A stretch of 64,000 bases of DNA from Kribbella caucasensis (GCF_004361855.1 NZ_SNWQ01000020.1:1-64000); one strand, 5' to 3'. Counted from the first letter of the stretch, positions 35,250 through 43,989 are shown. The notes: generated by a model not told the origin, from the letters alone. Numbers and translations are program-made.

Positions 35250-36221
35250 ATGACATCCGTGAGGTCGATCGCGTCTGCCCACGGGAGCGAGGCAACCCTG
35301 CTGGAGGCGGCAAGGGCCGGTGATCTCGGCGCCTTCGATGCGCTGGTGACCGACCATCGCCGGGCACTGCACCTGCACTGCTACCGGATGCTCGGTTCGT
35401 ACCACGATGCGGAGGAGGCCACCCAGGAGACGATGCTGCGCGCTTGGCGTCGTCTCGACCTTTTCGAGGGTCGCGCGCCGTTGCGTCATTGGCTGTATCG
35501 CATCGCCACCACGACCTGCCTGAACATGATCACGGCACGGAACCGGGTACCAGCCGGTCTGAGCGACGTGCCCTATCTGACGCCGTACCCCGATCAACTG
35601 CTCGACCAGTTGCCCAGTGTGGACGCCGATCCGGCTGCGGTCGCCGAGCGCCGGGAGTCGGTTGCGCTCGCGTTCGTCGCTGCCTTGCAAAGCCTGCCCG
35701 CAACGCAGCGCGCAACGCTCATCCTGCGTGACGTCCTCGGCTGGCCGGCCGCGGAAGTCGCCGAGCTGCTCGACACCACAGTGGCGGCGGTCAACAGTTC
35801 GTTGCAGCGAGCCCGCGCCACGCTGCCGTCGCCGGGCGGGCGTCGTTCCCTGGACGAACGGGACCGGGAGGTCGCCGAACGCTTCATGACGTGCTGGCAT
35901 CGGTGCGACTTCGAGGCCCTGGCCGCGCTTCTCCGCGAGGATGCCATCCTGCGGATGCCGCCGGAGCGGGCCGAGTTCCGCGGCCGGACCGCGATCATCG
36001 ACTTCTTCGCCACCGTGCCGGCTGACGGCCACCTCGACCACATCCGCCTCCAACTCACCCGCGCGAACGGCGGCCCCGCCGTAGCAGCCTGGATGCGCGA
36101 CGAGACCGGCGAGCCTTCTCCGTTCGGGCTGATGGCGCTCACAGTCGACGACGGCCGGATCGCCACCATCACGGGCTTCCCCGACCCCGCGCTGTTCGCC
36201 GTCTTCGGCTTACCTGGCTAG
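35250..36221 (+). CDS. ECF sigma factor with C-terminal SnoaL-like domain (SigG/TIGR02960-like)
   Basis: The 323-residue protein has region 2 (L-H-L-H-C-Y-R-M-L-G-S-Y-H-D-A-E-E-A-T-Q-E-T) and region 4 (L-P-A-T-Q-R-A-T-L-I-L-R-D-V-L-G-W-P-A-A-E-V-A) of an extracytoplasmic-function sigma factor. A SnoaL/NTF2-like domain of about 110 residues follows (E-R-F-M-T-C-W-H-R-C-D-F-E-A-L to the end). In SigG- and ECF41-type factors the appended domain regulates activity in place of an anti-sigma factor, and none is encoded next to it. The ATG at 35250 fits the family N-terminus. The 3' end overlaps the convergent hydrolase by 12 bases. Confidence 0.85.
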   Translation: MTSVRSIASAHGSEATLLEAARAGDLGAFDALVTDHRRALHLHCYRMLGSYHDAEEATQETMLRAWRRLDLFEGRAPLRHWLYRIATTTCLNMITARNRVPAGLSDVPYLTPYPDQLLDQLPSVDADPAAVAERRESVALAFVAALQSLPATQRATLILRDVLGWPAAEVAELLDTTVAAVNSSLQRARATLPSPGGRRSLDERDREVAERFMTCWHRCDFEALAALLREDAILRMPPERAEFRGRTAIIDFFATVPADGHLDHIRLQLTRANGGPAVAAWMRDETGEPSPFGLMALTVDDGRIATITGFPDPALFAVFGLPG

Positions 36222-37073
36222 CTTCGCGACGGCGGCCGCTATCTCCGCCGGGAAGTCCTCCTGCAGAAAATGTTTGCCTGGGACGGTGGGGATGTCGTCG
36301 AGCCGGGCCGCGAGGCGAGCTTGTACGCCGTACGAGCGCAGTGGCAGGGCTGGATCTTTGCTGCCCCAAAGCAGTCCCACTGGATACGCGCCGGAGCGGA
36401 GGGCACCTTCGTACAGCCGCCGCTTCTCGACGGTTCGCTCGAACGACCGCATGATTCGCAGGAAGGCGCGGCCCGAATCCTCACCGAGAAGCAGCCGCAG
36501 GTGTGCGTCCAGGTCTTCCGCCGGTACGTCGGGGCCGACGCCGATCGTGCGCATCAGCGCGCGGAACACGATCGGCACGCGGGCCGACGCCAGCCACGCC
36601 TCACCGAGCAGGCGGTGCGCGAAGGGTTCCATCACCCAGGGACGGCGGAAGGTGTCGACGGCAACGATCGTGTTCAGCAACAGGATGGAGCGGATCCGGT
36701 CCGGCACCGCGGCCGCGATCTCGAATCCGACGGGTCCGCCGATGTCGTGCACTACGAGATGAACCCGGTCAAGCCCGAGTGCGTCGAGCGCCGCGGTCGC
36801 CCAGCTCCCGAGCCCGGTCCACGAGTAGTCGAAGTCATCCGGTCGCGCGGCCAGACCCAGGCCGGGCAGGTCGAACGCGATCCCGCGCAGCCCACGCAGC
36901 GCCAGCTCGTGCAGCACCCCACGGTAGAGGAAGGAGGACGTCGGCACGCCGTGCAGGCAGACGACTGCCTCCCCGCCGGACGGCCCTTGATCGAGGACGA
37001 AGCTCGCCTCGCCGGCCGCCGTGAACTCCCGTCCCGCGCCGCGGTGGGCGGCCAGCACCTCGTCGACTGTCAT
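36210..37073 (-). CDS. Alpha/beta hydrolase, haloalkane dehalogenase-like
   Basis: The 287-residue enzyme has the oxyanion motif H-G-V-P near 41-44, the nucleophile elbow V-V-H-D-I-G-G with Asp 110 (an Asp instead of Ser is typical of haloalkane dehalogenases and some epoxide hydrolases), an acid in G-S-K-D-P near 238 and the His in G-K-H-F-L-Q-E-D near 268. The triad is complete. It lies 10 bases downstream of a lipoprotein gene and probably ends the operon that begins with the ArsR gene. The substrate is unknown. Confidence 0.82.
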   Translation of the reverse strand: MTVDEVLAAHRGAGREFTAAGEASFVLDQGPSGGEAVVCLHGVPTSSFLYRGVLHELALRGLRGIAFDLPGLGLAARPDDFDYSWTGLGSWATAALDALGLDRVHLVVHDIGGPVGFEIAAAVPDRIRSILLLNTIVAVDTFRRPWVMEPFAHRLLGEAWLASARVPIVFRALMRTIGVGPDVPAEDLDAHLRLLLGEDSGRAFLRIMRSFERTVEKRRLYEGALRSGAYPVGLLWGSKDPALPLRSYGVQARLAARLDDIPTVPGKHFLQEDFPAEIAAAVAKLAR

Positions 37074-37083
37074 CGTTGGCCGG

Positions 37084-37629
37084 TCAGGCTGGGGCTGCGT
37101 CGCCGGACGGTGTGACGACCAGCCACAAGCCGCCGAACCCCGTGATGTTGTGACACTTCACCTCGTTCTTGCCCTCGTGCGCGTAGTAGTAGAGCGGGTG
37201 ACCGCCGTACGTCACCTGAGTGCTGCCGTCGGTTCGCTTCGTCGTGCCGAGGAGGGACTGCTTCACCTCGCCGGCGGCCGTGGGCGAGCCGTCCGTCAAC
37301 ACCGGTGGCCAAGCCACGGCGCAGGCGCTGTAGCAGGCCGGGGCCGAGGACGTTTCCTTGTCGAACAAGTAGATCGCCTGGCCAGTCGTGTCGAACAGCA
37401 TCGGACCGAAATCACTGGCAGCAGTCTTGATCCCGGTCCCGGTCCGCGGCGGAGCGGAGGTGTCTGCCGGCGAGGTCGGTGTACCGCCCGGCGGCGTGGT
37501 GGCATCAGGTGACGGCTGCGCTGACGACGAGGCCGTCGGCGATGACGCCGGCGCCGACCCCGCGCCGGAATCACTGCCGCAGCCGGCCAGCACCAGTCCG
37601 CAGGCGGCAAGCATCGCGATGGTACGCAT
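37084..37629 (-). CDS. COG4315-type secreted lipoprotein
   Basis: The 181-residue protein begins with a lipoprotein signal (M-R-T-I-A-M-L-A-A-C-G-L-V-L-A-G-C-G, lipobox L-A-G-C), followed by a Ser/Pro/Thr-rich linker of about 50 residues. Two repeats follow of the Lipoprotein_15 type: L-Y-L-F-D-K-E-T, then C-Y-S-A-C-A-V-A-W-P-P, and G-G-H-P-L-Y-Y-Y-A. The function of the repeat is not known. The start at 37629 has GAGGAG upstream. A second member lies at 51971-52495, next to a sigma/anti-sigma pair. Confidence 0.82.
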   Translation of the reverse strand: MRTIAMLAACGLVLAGCGSDSGAGSAPASSPTASSSAQPSPDATTPPGGTPTSPADTSAPPRTGTGIKTAASDFGPMLFDTTGQAIYLFDKETSSAPACYSACAVAWPPVLTDGSPTAAGEVKQSLLGTTKRTDGSTQVTYGGHPLYYYAHEGKNEVKCHNITGFGGLWLVVTPSGDAAPA

Positions 37630-37691
37630 CCGGATCAGCTCCTCGGTTTCCTCTGACGGTAGTGCCGAAGCGAGCCCTGCGGCGCCTACCG

Positions 37692-38108
37692 TCATCGGTT
37701 CGTAAGGCTCGCGGTTCGGAGTTGGGTGAGGTAGCCGCTCCAGCCCTGGTCGTGCGGAGCCAGCATCGGGTGGGGGAGACCGGTGTGGACCAGGCGGAGC
37801 CGGGTGCCGTCGCCATCGGGGTGCAGGTCGATACTGACTGTGCTGGTTCCCGGTGGCACGACCGCGTCCCCTTCGAAGCCCCAGGTGAAGACGAGCCGGT
37901 ACGGCGGGTCGACGACGACGTACTCGCCTCGCACGGTGGCCGTGTCGTTGACGATACAGCGGTAGAGGCCGCCCGGTCGGGGATCCAGGAACGCCTCCCG
38001 GCCCAACCAGAGCTTGTGCCGCTCCGGATCGGTGAAGAAGTTGAACACCACGTCGGGTGGCGCCGCGATGCTGATCTCGTGCTCGACCCGATCGCCCGTG
38101 ACGGTCAT
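37692..38108 (-). CDS. SRPBCC (AHSA1-type) domain protein
   Basis: The 138-residue protein has the Aha1-like fold: E-H-E-I-S-I-A-A-P-P-D-V-V-F-N-F-F-T-D-P-E-R-H-K-L-W-L-G, then G-G-L-Y-R-C and R-L-V-F-T-W-G-F. The start ATG overlaps the stop of the ArsR gene (ATGA), so the two are translationally coupled. ArsR-SRPBCC pairs are common in actinobacteria; ligand unknown. Confidence 0.85.
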   Translation of the reverse strand: MTVTGDRVEHEISIAAPPDVVFNFFTDPERHKLWLGREAFLDPRPGGLYRCIVNDTATVRGEYVVVDPPYRLVFTWGFEGDAVVPPGTSTVSIDLHPDGDGTRLRLVHTGLPHPMLAPHDQGWSGYLTQLRTASLTNR

Positions 38109-38437
38109 CGTGCGCGGTCCGTGGATTCGCCGCGACCGACCTCGGCCGCCGCCTCCTCGGCCAGCCTGGCCAGGCTCGTCGTCCAGAACCTGTCGACGAA
38201 TTTCTTCAGGCCTGCCAGCCCGCTCGGCTCCGCCAGGTACAGCCGCCGGGCGCCGTCGCGCCGCTCGACGATCAGGCCAGCCTCCTTCAGCACGGTCAGG
38301 TGCTGGGAGATGGCCGGGCGGGTGACGTCGAAGTGGGCCGCGATTTCACCGGCGGCCAGCTCGCGGTCCCGCACCAGCTCGAGGATCCGCCGCCGATGGG
38401 GTTCGGCGAGCGCTCGGAGTTGATTGTCCACGGACAC
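38105..38437 (-). CDS. ArsR-family transcriptional regulator
   Basis: The 110-residue winged-helix protein has the ArsR core L-A-E-P-H-R-R-R-I-L-E-L-V, then V-T-R-P-A-I-S-Q-H-L-T-V-L-K-E-A-G-L-I and the wing R-R-D-G-A-R-R-L-Y. It lacks the C-V-C metal-binding motif of metal-sensing ArsR proteins, so it probably senses something else. It is coupled to an SRPBCC gene and divergent from another SRPBCC gene; both are likely targets through the operator at 38439-38475. Confidence 0.88.
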   Translation of the reverse strand: MSVDNQLRALAEPHRRRILELVRDRELAAGEIAAHFDVTRPAISQHLTVLKEAGLIVERRDGARRLYLAEPSGLAGLKKFVDRFWTTSLARLAEEAAAEVGRGESTDRAR

Positions 38438-38438
38438 A

Positions 38439-38475
38439 TGTTAGAGTCAGCTAACGTAAGTATCAACTAACATCA
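38439..38475. promoter_or_regulatory. Candidate ArsR operator
   Basis: TGTTAG at 38439-38444 and CTAACG at 38451-38456 form an imperfect dyad (TTAG...CTAA exact), and CTAAC recurs at 38467-38471. The sites sit between the divergent ArsR and SRPBCC genes, where an autoregulatory operator is expected. Confidence 0.45.
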
Positions 38476-38510
38476 GGCTCGATCGGGCCTGGGCAGGGGA
38501 GGGGATCGCG

Positions 38511-38939
38511 ATGGCGCGGATCGTTTTCGAGCTGGAGATCGAGGCGCCGGCCGACCGGATCGTCGAGGCACTGGACACCGAGGACGGCATCGCCGGCTGG
38601 TGGACCGCCGACGTCGACTTCGCCGGCGGAGTCGGCTCGATCATGAAGCCGGGTTTCCCGATCGCACCGGTGCCGTTCGAGTTGAGCGTCGACGAGGTCG
38701 GCCTGGGGCAGGTGGCCTGGACGTCAGTCGGCGACTTCCCACCGCACTGGGCCGGCACGCGGGTGCTGTGGACGCTGACCCCCACGGCAGCCGGAACGTT
38801 GGTGCATTTCAGTCACGATGGCTGGGCGAGTGACGAGGGCCCGTTCGCCAGTTCGGCCCTCACCTGGGGCCGGTTGATGGACACCCTCAAGACCTACGCC
38901 GAGACCGGAGTCGCAGCACCCCTCTTCCCCAAAGGCTGA
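38511..38939 (+). CDS. SRPBCC-family protein
   Basis: The 142-residue protein opens with F-E-L-E-I-E-A-P-A-D-R-I-V-E-A-L and has G-W-W-T-A-D-V near 28, typical of the SRPBCC/AHSA1 fold. AGGGGAGGGG lies upstream of the ATG. It is divergent from the ArsR gene and probably controlled by it. The 3' end overlaps the convergent ccdA gene by 53 bases. Confidence 0.82.
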   Translation: MARIVFELEIEAPADRIVEALDTEDGIAGWWTADVDFAGGVGSIMKPGFPIAPVPFELSVDEVGLGQVAWTSVGDFPPHWAGTRVLWTLTPTAAGTLVHFSHDGWASDEGPFASSALTWGRLMDTLKTYAETGVAAPLFPKG

Positions 38940-39741
38940 GGATCAGCAGGATCACGAGCGCGACGAGTGCTCCGCTCGCGCCGATGAGGTCCAGCCCGGA
39001 CGCCAGGCGACGCTGAAGGGCGGCGCCAGCCGCGATTACCGGGTCGCCGGCGCCCGCGCCGCGTAGGACGCGGATCTCGTACCCGCCGTAGTACGCGACG
39101 TAGAGACCTGCGACCACGAGCAGCAGACCGCCGAGCCGGGAGACCAATCGACCGGCCCGGCGCAGCGCAGCCACCACGGACCCGCGTGCAAGGGCGACCG
39201 CGAGGGACACCACCGCGACGACGACACCCATACCGAGTGCGTACGCCGTGAAGACGGTGACGCCTTCGACGATCGAGCCGGTGCGGAAGGTGGCCACCAC
39301 CGTCACGAGGAACGGACCGATGGTGCAGCCCAGCGAGGCCAGTGCGTAGGCCACGCCGAACAGCGTCATCGACAGAACGGACCTGGTCGGTGCCGGTCCC
39401 CGGCCCGTCGTGATCCGTAGTCCCGGAATGCTTCGGCCGGCCAGCAGCCAGGCGCCGACAAGCGCGAGCGTCAGGCCGAAAATGACGGTGAACCAGGGCA
39501 ACCGCTGCTGGATGGGGCCGGCCACCGACGCCAGCGCGAGTCCGAAGACGCCGAACACCAGGACGAACCCCGCCGTCATCGCAGCGGCGAATCCCAGCGC
39601 CCGCCCGATCGCGACACCGCGGCCAGGCTTGTCACCGACCACAAGCAGGGACGCGTACGCGGGTAGCAGCGCGAATCCGCAGGGGTTGACGACCGCCACG
39701 GTCCCCGCCGCGAGTGCCAGACCAACCGGTACTCCGTCCAC
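38887..39741 (-). CDS. ccdA: Cytochrome c biogenesis protein CcdA family (DsbD transmembrane domain)
   Basis: The 284-residue membrane protein has A-V-V-N-P-C-G-F-A-L-L-P-A-Y in the first helix and Y-A-L-A-S-L-G-C-T-I-G-P-F in the fourth. These are the two conserved Cys sites that pass electrons across the membrane in CcdA proteins. Six or more helices follow the family pattern, with a C-terminal extension. The gene lies five bases downstream of a TlpA-like thioredoxin lipoprotein, its natural electron acceptor. Confidence 0.88.
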   Translation of the reverse strand: MDGVPVGLALAAGTVAVVNPCGFALLPAYASLLVVGDKPGRGVAIGRALGFAAAMTAGFVLVFGVFGLALASVAGPIQQRLPWFTVIFGLTLALVGAWLLAGRSIPGLRITTGRGPAPTRSVLSMTLFGVAYALASLGCTIGPFLVTVVATFRTGSIVEGVTVFTAYALGMGVVVAVVSLAVALARGSVVAALRRAGRLVSRLGGLLLVVAGLYVAYYGGYEIRVLRGAGAGDPVIAAGAALQRRLASGLDLIGASGALVALVILLILSLWGRGVLRLRSRRRS

Positions 39742-39746
39742 GGTAG

Positions 39747-40310
39747 TCAGCCGATGAGCGCGGCGACCTTGTCGCGCAGCTCGTCGCCCCCGATGACGCC
39801 GGTGAACGTGACGTTGCCCTGGGCATCGAGGAGGACGTAGGTACTCTGCTGGGTCACCTCGAAGCGGCGCCAGATCGCGCCGTCGGGGTCGCCCAGGTGG
39901 GTGATGGCAGCGGTCATGGTTCGGTCCACGAATGGCTGCATGTTGTTCAGGTCGTCGAGGCCGGCCACTCCGAGGATGCCGATTCTCCCGGCGTACACCT
40001 GCTGGACGCTGAGGACATCAGGCGCCTCGGCGTGGCAGGTCGGGCACCAAGGCGCCCAGAACCACAGCAGGACCGGCTTCCCGGCGAGCGTGGCCGCGCT
40101 GAACGGTTTGCCGTCGAGTGTCGTGCCAGTAAAGGCCAGCTTCCCGGCCGACGCCGTGGAGGTTCGATCCGGTGCCGGGGTCGCCGCCGATGTGGCGCCG
40201 GAAGTCCCGGTGGCCGGGCTGACGTTCCTGTCGTCTGCTGCGCAAGCGGCCGTTCCGAGCAAGACGAAAAGCAGGGTCATGGCGGTCAGCAGGGGGCGGC
40301 TGATCCTCAT
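39747..40310 (-). CDS. TlpA-like thioredoxin-fold lipoprotein
   Basis: The 187-residue protein has a hydrophobic signal ending in L-G-T-A-A-C (probable lipobox), a Ser/Thr/Ala linker and a redoxin domain with active site W-A-P-W-C-P-T-C-H near residue 85. The C-x-x-C is complete. It should sit outside the membrane and be reduced by the CcdA encoded immediately downstream. ATG 40310 is chosen to give a normal signal peptide; 40328 is possible. Ribosome binding site weak. Confidence 0.85.
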   Translation of the reverse strand: MRISRPLLTAMTLLFVLLGTAACAADDRNVSPATGTSGATSAATPAPDRTSTASAGKLAFTGTTLDGKPFSAATLAGKPVLLWFWAPWCPTCHAEAPDVLSVQQVYAGRIGILGVAGLDDLNNMQPFVDRTMTAAITHLGDPDGAIWRRFEVTQQSTYVLLDAQGNVTFTGVIGGDELRDKVAALIG

Positions 40311-40397
40311 GATCCGACGATGGCACATAGGCCGACGTCAGCGGTCTGTAAGCGCGATTACGGTGCAGTGACGGTCTGGACGGCGGATGCTGGGATC

Positions 40398-41576
40398 ATG
40401 GCCGGATTGCGTCCGAGCCTGCGAGTGGCGGGATTGCTGCTGCTCGTGGTCGTCATCAGTGGCTGCGCGTCGACGGCATCCGACAGCGGTGTGGATCGGC
40501 CCGTCGAGGTGACCCAGGCCGCCCCTGACGGTGTCGAGGACGGACCGTCCGCGCTCGACGATCCTCGCGACCTGCGGCTGCCCAAACCGCTGATCGACCC
40601 GGATCAACTGCTGTCCGGCGGCCCACCACCGGACGGAATTCCGGCGATCGACAACCCCCGCTTTCAGCGTGCCCGTGACGTCGACTGGCTCGCCGAGAAC
40701 GAGGCGGTGCTGGCGTTGAAGGTGGGCGGCGAGAGCCGTGCCTATCCGATCCAGATCCTGACCTGGCACGAGATCGTCAACGACACCGTGGCTGGGATCC
40801 CGGTCGCTGTTACCTACTGCCCACTGTGCAACTCCGGCATCGCCTTCGATCGCCGCGTCGGCAGCCGGACCCTGACCTTCGGTACGTCGGGAAAGCTGTA
40901 TGCGAGCAATCTGGTGATGTACGACCGGCAGACCGAGTCGCTCTGGCCGCAACTGACCGGACAAGCAAGTCTTGGGGTCCTCACCGGCGCCATCCTCGAC
41001 AGCTTTCCCCTCGCACCGGTCGCCTGGCGCGATTTCCGAGCCGACAACCCGAACGCGTGGACCCTGTCCCGCAGTACCGGCTTCGACCGCGACTACGGCC
41101 GCAATCCGTACGTCGGCTACGACGAGGCGGACAAGCCACTGTTTGACGCGCCAGGGGAAGACCCACGCCTACCCGCATTGGAACGTATCGTCGCCATCCC
41201 CGGAAAGCAGGAGACCATCGCGGTGGTCCGCGAATCCGTCACCCGAACCGGCGTCCGCACCATCACCATTGACAGGCGATCCCTAGTGGTCTGGCACCGG
41301 CCGGGACAGGCCTCCGCACTGGAGCGTGCCGACGTCTCCGCCGGCCGGGACATCGGCACAGTCGCGGTGTTCGAACCCGTGGCCGGCGGGCGCCCGCTGA
41401 CCTTCAAGCCCGCGGGCGCCGGGTTCGTCGATGCCCAGACCGGTAGCCGGTGGAACATCCTCGGCCGCGCGACCGGCGGCCCACTCACAGGCAACCAGCT
41501 ATCGGCCTACCCGTTCATCGACACCTTCTGGTTCACCTGGATCGCCTTCCAGCCGGACACCCAACTCATCCGCTGA
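40398..41576 (+). CDS. DUF3179 domain lipoprotein
   Basis: The 392-residue protein has a lipoprotein signal (L-L-L-L-V-V-V-I-S-G-C-A, lipobox I-S-G-C) and a DUF3179 domain: I-L-T-W-H-E-I-V-N-D, then V-T-Y-C-P-L-C-N-S-G, and later the second conserved block with P-Y-V-G-Y-D. The Cys-Pro-Leu-Cys and His residues suggest metal or redox chemistry, but the domain's function is not established. It is divergent from the TlpA-CcdA operon, so a link to extracytoplasmic redox is possible (inference). Confidence 0.85.
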   Translation: MAGLRPSLRVAGLLLLVVVISGCASTASDSGVDRPVEVTQAAPDGVEDGPSALDDPRDLRLPKPLIDPDQLLSGGPPPDGIPAIDNPRFQRARDVDWLAENEAVLALKVGGESRAYPIQILTWHEIVNDTVAGIPVAVTYCPLCNSGIAFDRRVGSRTLTFGTSGKLYASNLVMYDRQTESLWPQLTGQASLGVLTGAILDSFPLAPVAWRDFRADNPNAWTLSRSTGFDRDYGRNPYVGYDEADKPLFDAPGEDPRLPALERIVAIPGKQETIAVVRESVTRTGVRTITIDRRSLVVWHRPGQASALERADVSAGRDIGTVAVFEPVAGGRPLTFKPAGAGFVDAQTGSRWNILGRATGGPLTGNQLSAYPFIDTFWFTWIAFQPDTQLIR

Positions 41577-41588
41577 CCGTCAGCCGGG

Positions 41589-41993
41589 TCAGAACTGGAT
41601 CGGGCATTTGAAGTCGTTCTCGGCGACCCGGGTGATCGTGACGTGACCGGCAGCGGCAGCAGCTTGCACCGCCGCCTCCGAGGTGAGCAGGTACGGCGTG
41701 ACGTTCCAGGTGACGGCGAAGAACTTCCAGTCACCGCCGTGGTAGCCGGCCGAACCCGGGCCGACGGCGACCACGCCCTTCTGCGCATCGACTCCGCCCA
41801 TCACCGCGTAGAAGTTGTCGCGACCGTCGTCGGGCGTCGCGGCCGGCGGGACGACGGTCCGCACCACGGCGCCATCGAGGTAGCAGCAGCCGTCCGGGAA
41901 GACGAAGGGCGGACGATCGGCCTGCGCGGTGGCGGGAAGCCCCAGCAGGACGAGGATCACAGCGGACACAATTGACAGCACACGCACCTTCAT
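41589..41993 (-). CDS. Hypothetical secreted protein
   Basis: The 134-residue protein has a clear Sec signal peptide (M-K-V-R-V-L-S-I-V-S-A-V-I-L-V-L-L-G-L-P-A-T-A-Q-A, cut after A-Q-A). The mature part has a C-C pair near residue 36 and a single Cys near the C-terminus. No family is recognised. GAGGAGG lies five bases upstream of the ATG. Confidence 0.75.
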   Translation of the reverse strand: MKVRVLSIVSAVILVLLGLPATAQADRPPFVFPDGCCYLDGAVVRTVVPPAATPDDGRDNFYAVMGGVDAQKGVVAVGPGSAGYHGGDWKFFAVTWNVTPYLLTSEAAVQAAAAAGHVTITRVAENDFKCPIQF

Positions 41994-42183
41994 AGCGACC
42001 TCCTCGTGATGTCGAGGCAAACGCTAGTTCCGCTATCGGGGGCAGGCCCTTACGTAGTCCTTACGTCTGCCGCACAACGTCAATGGTTGAAATCGCTATA
42101 AGCAGGTGATCATTGAAGGTGACACCTCGCGACTGGGCGCGATCGACGCCGGCGCGGATGCCAGTCTCCTGCTGGAGGTCGTC

Positions 42184-42600
42184 ATGGATGTCGTGGTGCT
42201 GATCGGCCGGATCCTGTTCGCCGCGCTCTTCGCCGTTTCCGCGATAGGGCACTTCGGTAAGACCGATGCGATGACCGGGTACGCGAAAAGCAGAGGCGTG
42301 CCCGCCGCGCGACTTGCCGTGCTGGGGGGCGGTGTCCTCCTGGTCCTCGGCACGGTCTCGGTGCTGCTCGGGATCTGGCCGGATCTGGGCGCGCTCCTGC
42401 TGGTCGTGTTCCTGGTCCCGACCGCGCTGCTGATGCACGGCTTCTGGAGAGAGTCGGATGCGCAGGCCAAGCAGACCGAACAAGTCCAGTTCTTCAAGGA
42501 CACCGCACTCGCCGGCGCCTCGCTCATGCTGTTCGCGCTGTTCGCTTACGTCGGTGACGACCTCGGCCTGGTGATCGTCGGACCACTCTTCGACCTCTAG
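42184..42600 (+). CDS. DoxX-family membrane protein
   Basis: The 138-residue protein has four helices and the family opening G-R-I-L-F-A-A-L-F-A-V-S-A-I-G-H-F, then Y-A-K-S-R-G-V-P-A-A-R-L-A. Members are linked to oxidoreductase complexes at the membrane, but a precise role is lacking. GGAGG precedes the ATG at 42184, preferred over the frame opening at 42106. Confidence 0.85.
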   Translation: MDVVVLIGRILFAALFAVSAIGHFGKTDAMTGYAKSRGVPAARLAVLGGGVLLVLGTVSVLLGIWPDLGALLLVVFLVPTALLMHGFWRESDAQAKQTEQVQFFKDTALAGASLMLFALFAYVGDDLGLVIVGPLFDL

Positions 42601-42697
42601 CGCCCGAACTGTAACCGCGGTCACCGACGCGACGCGGTCGTCCGGCGTACCGTCCTCGGTCGTCCACAGGATTCGTGCGGCTGGAGGAGGGCTTCTG

Positions 42698-43180
42698 ATG
42701 TCTTCGGCAGGTACCACCACGAGCATGCGAGCACTACCCATGAGCCTGGTCACGGGCGCCGCCGCCGGCGTCGTCGCCGGGCTCCCGCTGGGCATCATCA
42801 TGCAGCTCCGCGACGCCGACCCGAAGATGATGCCCGGCGTCCAGATGATCGAACAGGTTGGCGACCTCATCTCGGATCCCTCGACAGGTCTCGGCTGGCT
42901 TGTCCACCTGTTCAACTCCGCACTGTTCGGAGCGGTTTTCGTCCTGCTCCTCTCCCGCTGGCTCACCCAGCGCGGCCCAGCGATGATTCTCGGGCTGCTG
43001 TACGGAGCCGCGTGGTGGGTCGTCGGAGCGCTCTGGATCATGCCCGAGTGGCTGGGCATGGACGCCATGGTCTTCGAGATCGGCGCCAACCAGTGGTGGA
43101 GCCTGGCCGGCCACTTGATTTACGGCCTGCTGCTCGCCGTCGGCTACCTGATGGGTCGCGCCCAGCTGTCCAGAGCATGA
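42698..43180 (+). CDS. Hypothetical membrane protein
   Basis: The 160-residue protein has four hydrophobic helices, at about 16-35, 68-86, 92-112 and 132-152, separated by short loops. No family is recognised. GGAGGAGGG precedes the ATG. Its stop (TGA) overlaps a possible ATG of the Crp/Fnr gene. Confidence 0.75.
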   Translation: MSSAGTTTSMRALPMSLVTGAAAGVVAGLPLGIIMQLRDADPKMMPGVQMIEQVGDLISDPSTGLGWLVHLFNSALFGAVFVLLLSRWLTQRGPAMILGLLYGAAWWVVGALWIMPEWLGMDAMVFEIGANQWWSLAGHLIYGLLLAVGYLMGRAQLSRA

Positions 43181-43281
43181 CCGAGCGGTACTGTCTGGTC
43201 GAGGGCCTCGATGCCCTCGACCGGCGGTCCGGAGGCTCATCCCCGCCCTGGGCGCCAGGACAACGCGAGGAGTGGGCCGAC

Positions 43282-43977
43282 GTGGAACGAGCCACCGGCG
43301 ACGACATCTGGTGCATGGCAGAAGTCGACATCTTCGCGGACCTCTCCGAGTCGGAGATGGAAGCCATTGCCGCCGCCGCGCCGATGAAGTCCTACGCGGC
43401 CGGTGAGCTGCTGTACTCGCCCCACCAACCGGTCGAGACTCTTTTCATCCTGAAGAAGGGCCGGGTCCGGATCTTCCGCGTTTCCCCCGACGGGCGAGCC
43501 CTGACCACTGCTCTGGTCATGCCGGGCACGGTCTTCGGGGAGATGATGCTGGTCGGCCAGCAGATGCACGACAACTTCGCCGAAGCCTTGGACGACGTCG
43601 TGGTCTGCATCATGAGTCGCGCCGACGTGCACCGGTTCCTGCTGTCCGATCCCCGCATTTCCGCGCGGATCTCGGAGATCCTCGGCCGCCGGGTCGCCGA
43701 GCTCGAGCGCCGGCTGAGTGACACCGTGTTCAAGAGTGTCCCGGAACGGATCGCGGGCACGCTCTGCCTGCTCGCCGCCGAGCAGCAGAAACGCCCGTTG
43801 GCGCGCGGCGTCCAGATCGCCCTCACCCATGAGCAACTCGCCGCCCTCACCGGCACCTCCCGCGAGACCACCACCAAGGTCCTCGGCGAGTACGCCGACC
43901 GCGGCCTGCTCCGGCTCGGCCGCGGAAAGATCACCATCCTCGATCCCGAAACGATCGCCGCCGAAGCAGGGCGGTGA
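43282..43977 (+). CDS. Crp/Fnr-family transcriptional regulator
   Basis: The protein has a cyclic-nucleotide-binding-type beta-roll (G-E-L-L-Y-S-P-H-Q-P, G-R-V-R-I-F-R-V-S-P-D-G-R, F-G-E-M-M-L-V-G) and a C-terminal Crp winged helix (L-T-H-E-Q-L-A-A-L-T-G-T-S-R-E-T-T-T-K-V-L). The effector pocket lacks the Arg-Ser pair that binds cAMP phosphate, so it may not respond to cAMP. GTG 43282 gives the usual 231 residues and has AGGAG upstream; ATG 43177, overlapping the preceding stop by ATGA, would add 35 residues. Confidence 0.85.
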   Translation: MERATGDDIWCMAEVDIFADLSESEMEAIAAAAPMKSYAAGELLYSPHQPVETLFILKKGRVRIFRVSPDGRALTTALVMPGTVFGEMMLVGQQMHDNFAEALDDVVVCIMSRADVHRFLLSDPRISARISEILGRRVAELERRLSDTVFKSVPERIAGTLCLLAAEQQKRPLARGVQIALTHEQLAALTGTSRETTTKVLGEYADRGLLRLGRGKITILDPETIAAEAGR

Positions 43978-43989
43978 GATCCGGGCGCT

